Source of the DNA: Caldifarciminota bacterium | GTDB lineage: Bacteria > Hydrothermota > Hydrothermia > UBA1063 > CAJXJZ01 | DNA: 18,406 nt | Assembly: GCA_027033555.1 (NCBI GenBank) | Contig: JALVLE010000004.1 | Coordinates: forward strand, 1-18,406 | Reading direction: 5' to 3' | Shown here: one piece after another, positions 1 through 7,312 of the stretch | Layout: the number at the start of each line of letters is the position of its first letter | Numbering within the stretch: the first letter of the stretch is position 1 | Notes under the pieces: generated by a model | The model's database searches: none | What the model saw: the letters and a program-made list of their open reading frames with translations, nothing else | What the model was told of the DNA's origin: nothing | Position numbers and translations under genes: made by a program

Positions 1-1342
1 CTTCCTCAAAAAAGGCTTTGTATGCAAGATACGCTGAATAAAGGTCTGCCTTGGACACAATTTCAAAAGGAGAATGCATTCCTAATAGAGCAGGACCTGC
101 ATCCACTGTATCTATCCCGCAACGAGAAAGATATTTAGCAACGGTTCCACCTCCTCCCTCATCAACTTTCCCCAACTCTGCTGGTTGCCACGGAACATTA
201 TTCTTGTTCCAGATTCTCCTTATAAGAGCCACGTACTCTGCATGGGCATCGTTTGCACCATATTTACCTCCGTGTCCGGTATATTTGGAAAGAACAATTC
301 CATGCCCCAATATCGCGGCATTTTTAATTTCATGTACCTCCTTCCAGTCGGGATTAAGCGCTGCTGAAACATCTGCTGATATTGCCTGTGACTTAAAGAG
401 AATATCTCTCAAAATAAGGGGACTGGCCTCAACACCTTCATGCTCAAGGATTTTAAGGGTTATATATTCAAGGAAAAAGGACTGAGCTCCCGTATTGCCA
501 TCTGAGCCAATTTCCTCTTTGTCAAATAGTAGCACAACAGAGGGCCACACAGGCTCTTGTGCATCAAGGAGAGCACGGAAAGCAGTATAGCCACATACTC
601 TATCATCATGTCCATATGCACCTATCATGCTTCTGTCAAACCCCACTTCCCGCGCCCTACCGGAGGGAACAACCTCAAGCTCCGCAGAAACAAAATCTTC
701 CTCTTCTATCCCGTATTTTTCTTTTATGAGGTCCAGTATGTATTTTTTAATATTGAACCCGTTTTTCTCTTCCTCCTCCTTTTCCTCGTGATAACTTCCT
801 ATTAAAAGATCAAGTTTTTCAGCTGGTATCGCCTCACCGAGGTTTTTACTGTACTGGACTTTTCTTGCAAGATGTGGCAAAAGATCAGCAAATGTGAAAA
901 CCGGGTCTTGCTCATCCTCACCAATTGCTACCTCAATCTTTGTACCATCTTCTTTGAGAACAACGCCAACTATAGAAACAGGACGGGCTACCCATTGATA
1001 TTTTTTAATTCCCCCATAATAGTGAGTTTCCATGAGAGCAACCTTTGCCTGAGAATCATCATAAACAGCTACAGGCTTTAGATCTATTCTTGGTGCATCT
1101 ATATGCGCTGCCACGTACCTTATTCCATCTTTTATATTTCTTTTGCCTCTTTTGTAAAAAGCTACGGATTTTCCCCTATTATTTATCACAAATATGTCTC
1201 TTCTTTCTTTTACTTTCTCAAGCACATAATCTACAACCCTTCGTTCGGTTTTTGCATAGGAGATGAATGCAATGTAGTCCTTTGCAAATTTTTCAATTTC
1301 TTCTTTTCTGTCTTTTAAAAGTGTCCAGGCACTTTTTTTCAT
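1..1342 (-). CDS. M18 family metallo-aminopeptidase (C-terminus cut by window edge)
   Basis: Zinc aminopeptidase of the M18 (aspartyl aminopeptidase / aminopeptidase I) family, expected to trim N-terminal residues from cytoplasmic peptides. The reading frame is open from the ATG at 1340-1342 to the left edge, about 447 codons. Visible family motifs in order: AHIDAPRIDLKP (HxD zinc ligand near residue 80), a HDDR motif in mid-protein, DKEEIGS (catalytic Glu pair), SADVSAALNP, ANDA, and MHSPFE close to the end. The sequence reaches SKADLYSAYLAYKAFFEE, so only a few C-terminal residues should be missing. The start is supported by GAGGAGG just upstream, which lies against the preceding porB stop; the gap is 9 bases, so it is the last visible gene of the POR operon. 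That link is probably a general peptide-fermentation context and is inferred. Substrate specificity cannot be read from sequence. Confidence 0.9.
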   Translation of the reverse strand, partial: MKKSAWTLLKDRKEEIEKFAKDYIAFISYAKTERRVVDYVLEKVKERRDIFVINNRGKSVAFYKRGKRNIKDGIRYVAAHIDAPRIDLKPVAVYDDSQAKVALMETHYYGGIKKYQWVARPVSIVGVVLKEDGTKIEVAIGEDEQDPVFTFADLLPHLARKVQYSKNLGEAIPAEKLDLLIGSYHEEKEEEEKNGFNIKKYILDLIKEKYGIEEEDFVSAELEVVPSGRAREVGFDRSMIGAYGHDDRVCGYTAFRALLDAQEPVWPSVVLLFDKEEIGSDGNTGAQSFFLEYITLKILEHEGVEASPLILRDILFKSQAISADVSAALNPDWKEVHEIKNAAILGHGIVLSKYTGHGGKYGANDAHAEYVALIRRIWNKNNVPWQPAELGKVDEGGGGTVAKYLSRCGIDTVDAGPALLGMHSPFEIVSKADLYSAYLAYKAFFEE

Positions 1343-1351
1343 CTTACCTCC

Positions 1352-2290
1352 TCACTTATAGAATACCTTTCTTACAATGTTGTCTGTAGTCCCATGTGTA
1401 AGCCTGTGCCTCATAAGCAGATAATCCCACCTTTTCTTCACCTGCTCCTTTATAACCTCTATCTTTTCTGGAGTCTTGAACAAATGCTTAAACCTGCCCT
1501 GAAGTTTAAGGTATTCTTCTATGGGCACCTCTCTGGGATACTCATAGTTTATGGTGTATTTCTCACCATTTTCAATTTCAAGTAAGGGGAAAACCTTGGT
1601 CTGAACCGCAAGTCTTGCAGCCTGCACAGAATAGTCAGAAGGCATTTTCCAGCCAGGAGGACAGGGTGCAAATATATGGAAGAACCTGAACCCCTTGATT
1701 TCCTTAGCCTTTTTAACTTTTCTTATAAAATCCTCAGGATATGCGGGTGTTACAGTGGCAATATAAGGCACTCTATGAGCTGCAAGTATTTCCACAATAT
1801 CTTTTTTGGGCTTATCTTCGGGTCTTTTTGCAGGCGTTGTGGTAGTCCATGCACCATAAGGTGTGGCACTTGAACGCTGGATTCCAGTATTCATATACGC
1901 TTCATTATCATATACCGCATATATAATATCTTCGTTCCTTTCTGCCGCACCAGAAATTGCCTGAAGCCCAATATCAAAGGTTCCCCCATCTCCTGCCCAG
2001 GCAAGCACCGTAGTATCTTTCTTTCCCCTCATTGTAAGCCCGGCTTTTATGCCAGTCGCAGCGATTGCTGCTGTCTCAAAAGCGGTATGAAATACAGGGA
2101 CTTTCAAAGCATGGTATAAAACATCCCCGGATATAATAGTCCAGCAACATGCTGGAATTGCTATGGCAACGTTGTCCCCAAGGCCCTTTAACATTAATCT
2201 CATAGCAAGGGCACCTAAACATCCCTGACATGCAACATGTCCGTTAAGAAGGTTCTCTTCAAGTGGAACCTGCCAGTTTCTCATTATCAT
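1352..2290 (-). CDS. porB: 2-oxoacid:ferredoxin oxidoreductase beta subunit (PorB-like), operon 1
   Basis: Thiamine pyrophosphate-binding catalytic beta subunit of a POR-family enzyme, which oxidatively decarboxylates a 2-oxoacid to an acyl-CoA while reducing ferredoxin, or runs in reverse. It is 312 residues, typical for PorB/VorB. The proximal [4Fe-4S] ligands are visible as C21-x2-C24, a Cys in PACCW (48/49) and the Cys of APCPPGW near residue 212. The TPP/Mg motif GDGGTFDIG near residue 99 is followed by YDNEAYMNTGIQRSSATPYG. The ATG overlaps the porA stop in an ATGA, implying translational coupling. It differs from the second beta subunit around the cluster (PACCW against NATGC), so the two enzymes probably differ in substrate or direction. 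Pyruvate is the default guess; branched-chain 2-oxoacids are possible. Confidence 0.93.
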   Translation of the reverse strand: MIMRNWQVPLEENLLNGHVACQGCLGALAMRLMLKGLGDNVAIAIPACCWTIISGDVLYHALKVPVFHTAFETAAIAATGIKAGLTMRGKKDTTVLAWAGDGGTFDIGLQAISGAAERNEDIIYAVYDNEAYMNTGIQRSSATPYGAWTTTTPAKRPEDKPKKDIVEILAAHRVPYIATVTPAYPEDFIRKVKKAKEIKGFRFFHIFAPCPPGWKMPSDYSVQAARLAVQTKVFPLLEIENGEKYTINYEYPREVPIEEYLKLQGRFKHLFKTPEKIEVIKEQVKKRWDYLLMRHRLTHGTTDNIVRKVFYK

Positions 2291-3444
2291 AACTTAACCC
2301 CCTTCCAGATAATTTCTTCCATTTCTTCTCTTTTTACAAGGTCCTCATATATGTCTTTGATGTCTTTTACTGTGATGTCTCTTCCTCCAAGTCCGAGAAT
2401 ATAACCGTATATAGGCACTCTGGGCTCCACAGGATACATGGCAGACTTGATCTCCTCATAAAATATACCATGATGGCCAAATGATATATTTCTATCAAGA
2501 ACCGCTACCTTTTTTCTGCCCTTTAACATTTCTCTAACCTTCTTAAAGGGGAAAGGTCTAAATGTTTTCATCTTCAAAAGCCCAACTTTCTTCCCTTCCT
2601 TTCTCATTTCATGCACTGCTGCTCTCGCCGTGGATGTCATTGCCCCTGACGTGACTATTACATACTCTGCATCATCCATCATATAGGGCTCAACAAGCCC
2701 ATAATTCCGGCCGAACATCTCATTAAACAACTTCATCTCCCTTTCCATTACATCAACAGCCTTTTCCATCGCTTTTTGCATCTTATATCTGAATTCCATG
2801 TATGTATCCGGTTTTGAGAGAGCACCATAGCTGATGGGTTTTCCTGGTTCAATGGTATATTTCGGCTCATAAGGCGGCAGAAATTCATCCACTTTTTCCT
2901 GATCGTATATTTCAACTGGTTCAGAAGTATGGGAAAGAACAAATGCATCAAGAACAAGCATAGCAGGAAGGAGTACCTGTTCTGCTACCTTATAAGCTAT
3001 AATTACATAATCATAGGCCTCCTGATTTGACTCTACATAGAACTGCATCCATCCTGTATCCCTTTGAGAAAGTGAGTCATTTTGCTCAGTCCATATAGAC
3101 CATGGAGGAGCCATGGCTCTATTAACATTGGCGAGCACAATGGGCAATCTTGCACCTGCTGCCCAGTGAAGCATTTCATGCATGAGAGCAAGTCCCTGTG
3201 CACTTGTGGCAGTAAACGCCCTTGCTCCGGCCGCAGAAGCACCTATACAGGCACTCATAGCAGAATGCTCTGACTCAACATTTACAAAAATTGCATCCAG
3301 TTTCCCCTCTGCCACTATTTCAGACAACAACTCCACTATTGTTGTCTGAGGGGTAATAGGATATGCAGAAATGACCTGCACCCTTGCCGATGTTGCACCA
3401 TAAGATACCGCATGGTTTCCAGTTAAAACCTTCTTAAAACTCAT
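2287..3444 (-). CDS. porA: 2-oxoacid:ferredoxin oxidoreductase alpha subunit (PorA-like), operon 1
   Basis: Alpha subunit carrying the pyrimidine-binding and substrate-pocket domains of the POR heterotetramer. It is 385 residues, the usual PorA length. Motifs: AYPITPQTT at 27-35, whose Thr31 matches the substrate-contacting Thr of the PFOR family; ESEHSA at 57-62, containing the Glu expected to activate TPP; ATSAQGLALMHE; and RAMAPPWSIWTEQNDSLSQR. A transketolase C-terminal-like domain follows, with EYVIVTSGAM and FRPFPF. The start is preceded by AAAGGGGG, which overlaps the end of the delta-like gene. The region coding for residues around TTIVELLSE contains a perfect 11-bp inverted repeat, listed separately. 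The substrate is not determinable: the pocket-side motif (APPWSIW) differs from the SAPINIH of the second alpha subunit. Confidence 0.93.
   Translation of the reverse strand: MSFKKVLTGNHAVSYGATSARVQVISAYPITPQTTIVELLSEIVAEGKLDAIFVNVESEHSAMSACIGASAAGARAFTATSAQGLALMHEMLHWAAGARLPIVLANVNRAMAPPWSIWTEQNDSLSQRDTGWMQFYVESNQEAYDYVIIAYKVAEQVLLPAMLVLDAFVLSHTSEPVEIYDQEKVDEFLPPYEPKYTIEPGKPISYGALSKPDTYMEFRYKMQKAMEKAVDVMEREMKLFNEMFGRNYGLVEPYMMDDAEYVIVTSGAMTSTARAAVHEMRKEGKKVGLLKMKTFRPFPFKKVREMLKGRKKVAVLDRNISFGHHGIFYEEIKSAMYPVEPRVPIYGYILGLGGRDITVKDIKDIYEDLVKREEMEEIIWKGVKL
3320..3349. repeat. Perfect 11-bp inverted repeat inside porA of operon 1
   Basis: TCAGACAACAA (3320-3330), an 8-base loop, TTGTTGTCTGA (3339-3349). 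It lies about 30-45 codons into the alpha-subunit gene, over the codons for QTTIVELLSE. The equivalent part of the second porA has no such repeat, so the protein sequence alone does not demand it. Confidence 0.75.
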
Positions 3445-3447
3445 TTT

Positions 3448-4551
3448 TTACCCCCTTTCAGGTACAAGTATTAGTACACTTCTTGGACATTCGTTTACAC
3501 AAATACCACATCCTTTACAATAGTCATAATTGATAACAGGAAAATCATTAACCCAGGATATAGCTGCGTCCGGACAGAATATATAACAATTCCCACAGGA
3601 ATTACAGTGCCCACAGGAGAAACATCTGTTTCCCTCTCTTACAGCCTCCTCCATTGTATTTATTGTATTAATTCTCTCCTCTGGTTCAAAGTAATCTGTC
3701 ACAATGTTGTTAAAGGATACAGCTCTTGGAGGAGGAGCATCCTTTGTTATTTCCTCTCCTTTTAAATATTGCCAGACTGACTTCGCCGCTCTCTTCCCAA
3801 AGTAAAAATCTCTTGAAATATCCTTTCTCTCAGGCTTTGCTGCAAATATCTTTTCATCCTGTGTTTTAAATGTAAGCTTATCTTCCACATCTTTCTTATC
3901 TGTAATCACGGCATCAACTTTATTCTTTAATTCATCCGGTTCCCTGTCCTCCGCAACTACCTCTATTCCCCATCTTTCTAACCTCTCAACCTCTCTTCTT
4001 ACTTCCTCATCAGAAAGTCCCAGTCCATCAAATGGTTTTGCAGCGTAGAGAGTAACATCCATCCCATACATGTAAGCAAAATAAGCGGCACTCATCATTG
4101 TCTCAGATCCGCCAACCACAGCCACCTTTTTACTCAAACTTTCCATTCTCTCTGGGTAAAGCCCCTTTTCATACGCAATGCTACCGGTAAAGCCCTCAAG
4201 CTCTCTGATGGAAATGGGCTTATCGTACTTCTTTCTATTACAGGCTATTTCACATTTTGCTTTACATAACTTTCTCGTAAGAAGGGGAAAAGGATTATTC
4301 CGGAGTATCTCTATTGCACCCTCCTCAGGCTTTCCACGCGTCAAAAGGTCTATAAAGGACTGAACCCATACCTTAAGTGGACAGGCATTCTGACAGGGTG
4401 CATTTTGTTCTTCCAGCACAGGCTTTACATTTCGCCATGACCCTGTTTTATTCACCAGGGTAAAACCCTGGGAAATTGGGGCCTCAGGCAGATCTTTTAA
4501 AGACTCTACTTTTATTATTTTATCTGTAAACTCAAAGGATTCCCTGGCCAT
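3448..4551 (-). CDS. PorD/GltD-like fusion: iron-sulfur delta subunit with degenerate flavoprotein scaffold
   Basis: Occupies the delta position of POR operon 1 but has 367 residues instead of about 95. Residues 25-45 (TGSWRNVKPV) match the N-terminal arm of the normal delta subunit in operon 2 (TGDWRTQKPV). Residues 50-120 resemble the Fer4_20/GltD N-terminal iron-sulfur domain, with C53, C57, C96, C100 and C104. At 142-172 a Rossmann-like strand reads VAVVGGSETMM where GltD-type proteins have an FAD-binding GxGxxG. The NADPH-binding half is missing: the sequence passes from a stump near residue 220 to FFGKRAAKS-like GltD C-terminal sequence (FYFGKRAAKSVWQYLKGEE, 249-267). RCFSCGHCNSCGNC and a second CxxCxxCxxxCP (C310-C326, C345-C355) supply at least two [4Fe-4S] clusters. 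It probably wires electrons from the enzyme to ferredoxin or a partner; flavin binding looks unlikely. The start has an AAGGAG site. Confidence 0.85.
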   Translation of the reverse strand: MARESFEFTDKIIKVESLKDLPEAPISQGFTLVNKTGSWRNVKPVLEEQNAPCQNACPLKVWVQSFIDLLTRGKPEEGAIEILRNNPFPLLTRKLCKAKCEIACNRKKYDKPISIRELEGFTGSIAYEKGLYPERMESLSKKVAVVGGSETMMSAAYFAYMYGMDVTLYAAKPFDGLGLSDEEVRREVERLERWGIEVVAEDREPDELKNKVDAVITDKKDVEDKLTFKTQDEKIFAAKPERKDISRDFYFGKRAAKSVWQYLKGEEITKDAPPPRAVSFNNIVTDYFEPEERINTINTMEEAVREGNRCFSCGHCNSCGNCYIFCPDAAISWVNDFPVINYDYCKGCGICVNECPRSVLILVPERG

Positions 4552-4554
4552 AAA

Positions 4555-5115
4555 TTAACTCCTTATTTTCACGCTTTCAAATGCCTCTTTCGCTGCATTC
4601 ACATTTTCTTCCTTTTTAACTGGTGCATTTTCAAGTATGGCTTCTTCAAGTGCTTTAAGGCTCACAATACCTGTAACCTTTGAAAATGCTCCTAAAATGG
4701 CAGTATTTACGATGGGTTGTGTCTTACTTCCCAGCCTCCATTTTACCGCTATACTCGCTGCATCCACGGTAGCAACTCTATAATCCTGCGGTATATCAAG
4801 AGCCTCTGGAGGTTCAGGAGTGTTTATGATAACCCATCCCCCCTTCTTAAGGCCTTCAAGGATGTTTTGCGTTGCAAGAAGCGTTGGATCAAGCACCACC
4901 ACATGATCAGGCTCATATATAAAAGACCGCACTATAAGCTCTTTCTCACTATCTGCTATCCTGGTAAATGCTGTAACCGGCGCCCCCCTTCTTTCCACTC
5001 CATACTGGGGGAAAGACTGGGCATACTTACCGTCCTTGAATGCTGCATCAGCAAGTACTTTTGATGCCACAACAGTACCCTGTCCTCCTCTGCCATGCAT
5101 TCTTATCTCTATCAT
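4555..5115 (-). CDS. porG: 2-oxoacid:ferredoxin oxidoreductase gamma subunit (PorG-like), operon 1
   Basis: Gamma subunit of the POR complex, first gene of operon 1. The protein is about 186 residues. Family signatures: MHGRGGQGTVVASKVLADAA at the N-terminus, FPQYGVERRGAPVTAFTRI, and DHVVVLDPTLL. I start it at the ATG of 5113-5115 because AAGGAGG lies 5 bases upstream; an in-frame TTG at 5130 would add five residues but would place the ribosome site inside the gene. The gamma subunit closes over the CoA-binding side in characterised PORs (family knowledge). The stop is 3 bases before the delta-like gene's ATG, consistent with one mRNA. The promoter is read at 5148-5176. Confidence 0.93.
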   Translation of the reverse strand: MIEIRMHGRGGQGTVVASKVLADAAFKDGKYAQSFPQYGVERRGAPVTAFTRIADSEKELIVRSFIYEPDHVVVLDPTLLATQNILEGLKKGGWVIINTPEPPEALDIPQDYRVATVDAASIAVKWRLGSKTQPIVNTAILGAFSKVTGIVSLKALEEAILENAPVKKEENVNAAKEAFESVKIRS

Positions 5116-5120
5116 TTTAT

Positions 5121-5127
5121 CCTCCTT
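5121..5127 (-). promoter_or_regulatory. Ribosome binding site fixing the porG (operon 1) start
   Basis: AAGGAGG on the minus strand, 5 bases before the ATG at 5113-5115. It decides against the slightly longer TTG start at 5130. Confidence 0.8.
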
Positions 5128-5147
5128 CAAAGGAACTCATTGTATTT

Positions 5148-5176
5148 ATGTTAAATCAATCCTAATGGATGGTCAA
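5148..5176 (-). promoter_or_regulatory. Promoter of POR operon 1
   Basis: On the minus strand, TTGACC (5176-5171), a 17-base spacer and TAACAT (5153-5148). The -35 matches consensus at 5 of 6 and the -10 at 4 of 6. Transcription would begin near 5141, giving a leader of roughly 25 bases that carries the AAGGAGG site. It mirrors the stronger plus-strand promoter about the same centre. Confidence 0.6.
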
Positions 5177-5177
5177 G

Positions 5178-5202
5178 AAAAGCCTTGAATTCTAAGGGTT
5201 TT
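5178..5202. repeat. Inverted repeat between the divergent POR promoters (candidate operator)
   Basis: AAAAGCCTT (5178-5186), a 7-base spacer, then AAGGGTTTT (5194-5202): arms match at 8 of 9 positions. It fills the gap between the two -35 boxes, ending 1 base from one and 2 bases from the other. Such a site could bind a dimeric regulator acting on both operons; the A- and T-rich outer arms could also act as UP elements. The regulator is not encoded in the window. Confidence 0.5.
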
Positions 5203-5204
5203 TA

Positions 5205-5233
5205 TTGATAGTACTTCTCATGTGGTTTATAAT
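5205..5233 (+). promoter_or_regulatory. Promoter of POR operon 2
   Basis: TTGATA (5205-5210), exactly 17 bases, and a perfect TATAAT (5228-5233). Transcription would start near 5240, leaving an about 19-base leader that includes AAAAGGAG before the porG ATG at 5259. This is a near-consensus housekeeping-sigma promoter. Confidence 0.8.
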
Positions 5234-5258
5234 TACTACAGCTTAAAAGGAGTAAGAA

Positions 5259-5831
5259 ATGGCAAAAAAGTATCTGGAAATCAGATGGCACGGTAGAGGT
5301 GGAATGGGCGCAAAAACAGGAGCCCTTTTACTCGGAGAAGCTATGATGCAGCAGGGCAAATACATACAGGCTTTTCCCGAATATGGCCCTGAAAGGAGAG
5401 GCGCGCCGGTTACAGCTTATAACAGAATAGCTGATGAACCTATTAGAATCCATTATGGAATAAAGAGCCCCGATGTAATTATGATCCTTGACCCCACTTT
5501 GCTCAACACAGAAAATGTATGGAGAGGCGTACGAGAGGATACATTGTTCATTGTCAATTCAGCCCTCTCTCCGGAGGAACTTAAAAAGAAATTCAACATA
5601 AAAAACAAACTCTTTGTTGTAAACGCCACGGAAATATCAGAATCTATAATAGGCAGAAACCTGCCCAACACTCCCATGCTCGGCGCTTTTGTAAAAGCCA
5701 CAGGAGCGCTTCCCTTTGACAAATTTTTAAAGAGTGTTGAAGAGCGCCTTCGGATGAAATATAAGGAAGATATTGTAGAAAAGAACCTGAAAGCTATAAA
5801 AAAGGCTTACGAGGAGGTAAAAGAAGGATGA
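5259..5831 (+). CDS. porG: Pyruvate:ferredoxin oxidoreductase gamma subunit (PorG), operon 2
   Basis: Gamma subunit, 190 residues, first gene of the plus-strand POR operon. It shows WHGRGGMGAKTGALLLGEAMM near the N-terminus, FPEYGPERRGAPVTAYNRI, and DVIMILDPTLLNTENV, and is clearly a paralogue of the operon 1 gamma subunit. The ATG is preceded by AAAAGGAG at good spacing and a strong promoter. Its end overlaps the porD start by 4 bases (ATGA). It works with PorD, PorA and PorB encoded directly downstream as a soluble cytoplasmic heterotetramer (family knowledge). Confidence 0.95.
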   Translation: MAKKYLEIRWHGRGGMGAKTGALLLGEAMMQQGKYIQAFPEYGPERRGAPVTAYNRIADEPIRIHYGIKSPDVIMILDPTLLNTENVWRGVREDTLFIVNSALSPEELKKKFNIKNKLFVVNATEISESIIGRNLPNTPMLGAFVKATGALPFDKFLKSVEERLRMKYKEDIVEKNLKAIKKAYEEVKEG

Positions 5832-6115
5832 AGTTAAAATCCTGGAAAGAACTACCTGAAGGGGCTATTATCCCAGGTTCACCTAATTCAGCTGAATTTA
5901 AAACAGGTGACTGGAGAACACAAAAGCCTGTAATAGATTTTAATAAGTGCACCCATTGCCATTTATGCTGGCTATATTGTCCTGACACATCTGTCCTGAC
6001 AGAAAATGGTAAGATTACAGGTTTTGACTATGACCACTGTAAGGGCTGTGGAATCTGTGCAGAAGTATGTCCTCCAAGAATTAAGGCAATAACAATGGTG
6101 AAGGAGGAAATATAA
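5828..6115 (+). CDS. porD: Pyruvate:ferredoxin oxidoreductase delta subunit (PorD, 2x[4Fe-4S] ferredoxin), operon 2
   Basis: Standard delta subunit of 95 residues that passes electrons from the catalytic core to free ferredoxin. An N-terminal arm with TGDWRTQKPV is followed by two clusters: CTHCHLCWLYCPD and CKGCGICAEVCPP, each C-x2-C-x2-C-x3-C-P. It starts inside the porG stop (ATGA) and its TAA shares a base with the porA ATG (TAATG), so the operon is tightly coupled. It is a useful normal reference for the oversized delta-like protein of operon 1, which shares the same arm and second cluster. Confidence 0.95.
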   Translation: MKLKSWKELPEGAIIPGSPNSAEFKTGDWRTQKPVIDFNKCTHCHLCWLYCPDTSVLTENGKITGFDYDHCKGCGICAEVCPPRIKAITMVKEEI

Positions 6116-7302
6116 TGGAAAAAGGGAAATTCATTAAGATGGCTCTCACAGGGAACGAGGCCTATGCATATGCAATGAAACAAATAAACCCTGACGTGGT
6201 TGCCGCGTATCCCATTACTCCTGCCACAGAAATCGTCCAGATCTTCTCTAAATACGTTGCAGATGGGCTCGTTGACACAGAGTTTGTCCCGGTAGAATCA
6301 GAACACTCGGCTTTAAGTGCATGCGTGGGTGCCTCTGTGGCTGGCGCAAGAGTGATGACAGGTACAGCGTCACAGGGGCTTGCTCTTATGCATGAGGTAC
6401 TATACATAGCAGCTGGATTAAGGTTGCCCATTGTAATGGCTGTTGTGAACAGGGCTCTTTCTGCCCCGATCAACATTCACGGTGACCAATCTGACACAAT
6501 GGGATCAAGGGATTCCGGCTGGATACAGATATACACAGAAAATGCAGATGAAGCATATCACTCTGTCATCATGGCTGTAAAAATTGCAGAAACTGTTAAT
6601 CTCCCCGCAATGGTAATGCTTGACGGGTTCATTATCAGTCACGAGATGGAAGTGGTGAATACATTGCCGGATGAGGCAGTAAAGGAGTTCATTGGCGAAA
6701 GAAAACCCTTATATAATCTCTTTGACTTTGATAACCCTGTTACTGTTGGCCCCCTTGATCTGCAAGACTATTACTTTGAGCACAAAAGGCAGCAAATGGA
6801 GGCAATGTTTAATGCCAAAAAAGTAATTCCTCAGGTAACAAAAGAATACAACGAAAAATTTGGCACCAATATTCCAGCTTTTGTAGAACCATACAGACTT
6901 GAAGACGCAGAATATGCAGTGGTTGCAATGAGCTCTGCAGCAGGTACCATGAAAGAAATTATAGACCAGTGGAGAAATAAAGGTGAAAAGGTGGGACTTT
7001 TGAGATTGAGAATAACCCGTCCATTCCCTTATGAAGAGATAAGGAAACACCTTGGAGGTCTGAAAGCAGTAGGTATAATGGATAGAGCGGAATCTCATTC
7101 CACACAGGGCGGCCCCATGCTTCAGGAAATAAAAGCAGCCCTTTATGATCTTGAGACCAGACCTAAAGTTACAGGATTTGTATTCGGACTTGGCGGAAGA
7201 GACTTTGATGATGAACAGGCAAACAGAGTTCTTACAATGATAAAGGATTTAAAAGATGGAAAAGATTTACCGCTATACTCCTTTATAGGAGTAAGAGAAT
7301 AA
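6115..7302 (+). CDS. porA: Pyruvate:ferredoxin oxidoreductase alpha subunit (PorA), operon 2
   Basis: Alpha subunit, 395 residues, full length. It carries AAYPITPATE (Thr35 at the substrate pocket), ESEHSA at 61-66 with the expected TPP-activating Glu, TASQGLALMHE, and RALSAPINIHGDQSD followed by SRDSGWIQ. The SAPINI motif is the form I associate with pyruvate synthases. A C-terminal domain with ITRPFPYEEI and FGLGGRDF completes the fold. AAGGAGG sits 7 bases before the ATG. It forms the catalytic core with PorB immediately downstream. The likely reaction is pyruvate + CoA + oxidised ferredoxin to acetyl-CoA + CO2, reversible; the substrate is inferred from motif likeness only. Confidence 0.94.
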   Translation: MEKGKFIKMALTGNEAYAYAMKQINPDVVAAYPITPATEIVQIFSKYVADGLVDTEFVPVESEHSALSACVGASVAGARVMTGTASQGLALMHEVLYIAAGLRLPIVMAVVNRALSAPINIHGDQSDTMGSRDSGWIQIYTENADEAYHSVIMAVKIAETVNLPAMVMLDGFIISHEMEVVNTLPDEAVKEFIGERKPLYNLFDFDNPVTVGPLDLQDYYFEHKRQQMEAMFNAKKVIPQVTKEYNEKFGTNIPAFVEPYRLEDAEYAVVAMSSAAGTMKEIIDQWRNKGEKVGLLRLRITRPFPYEEIRKHLGGLKAVGIMDRAESHSTQGGPMLQEIKAALYDLETRPKVTGFVFGLGGRDFDDEQANRVLTMIKDLKDGKDLPLYSFIGVRE

Positions 7303-7312
7303 GGAGGATAGA

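Noticed and set aside
51..1318. Several plus-strand frames opposite the M18 peptidase
   Set aside because: They are antisense shadows of an open frame with clear M18 motifs and have no recognisable protein features.
3096..3121. Second inverted repeat in porA of operon 1 (CCATGG-AGGAG-CCATGG with partial flanking pairing)
   Set aside because: Six-base core with a bulged extension, and it encodes the conserved RAMAPPW motif, so the protein constraint can explain it.
5116..5130. TTG start at 5130 for porG of operon 1
   Set aside because: AAGGAGG would fall inside the coding sequence; it is correctly placed for the ATG at 5113-5115.
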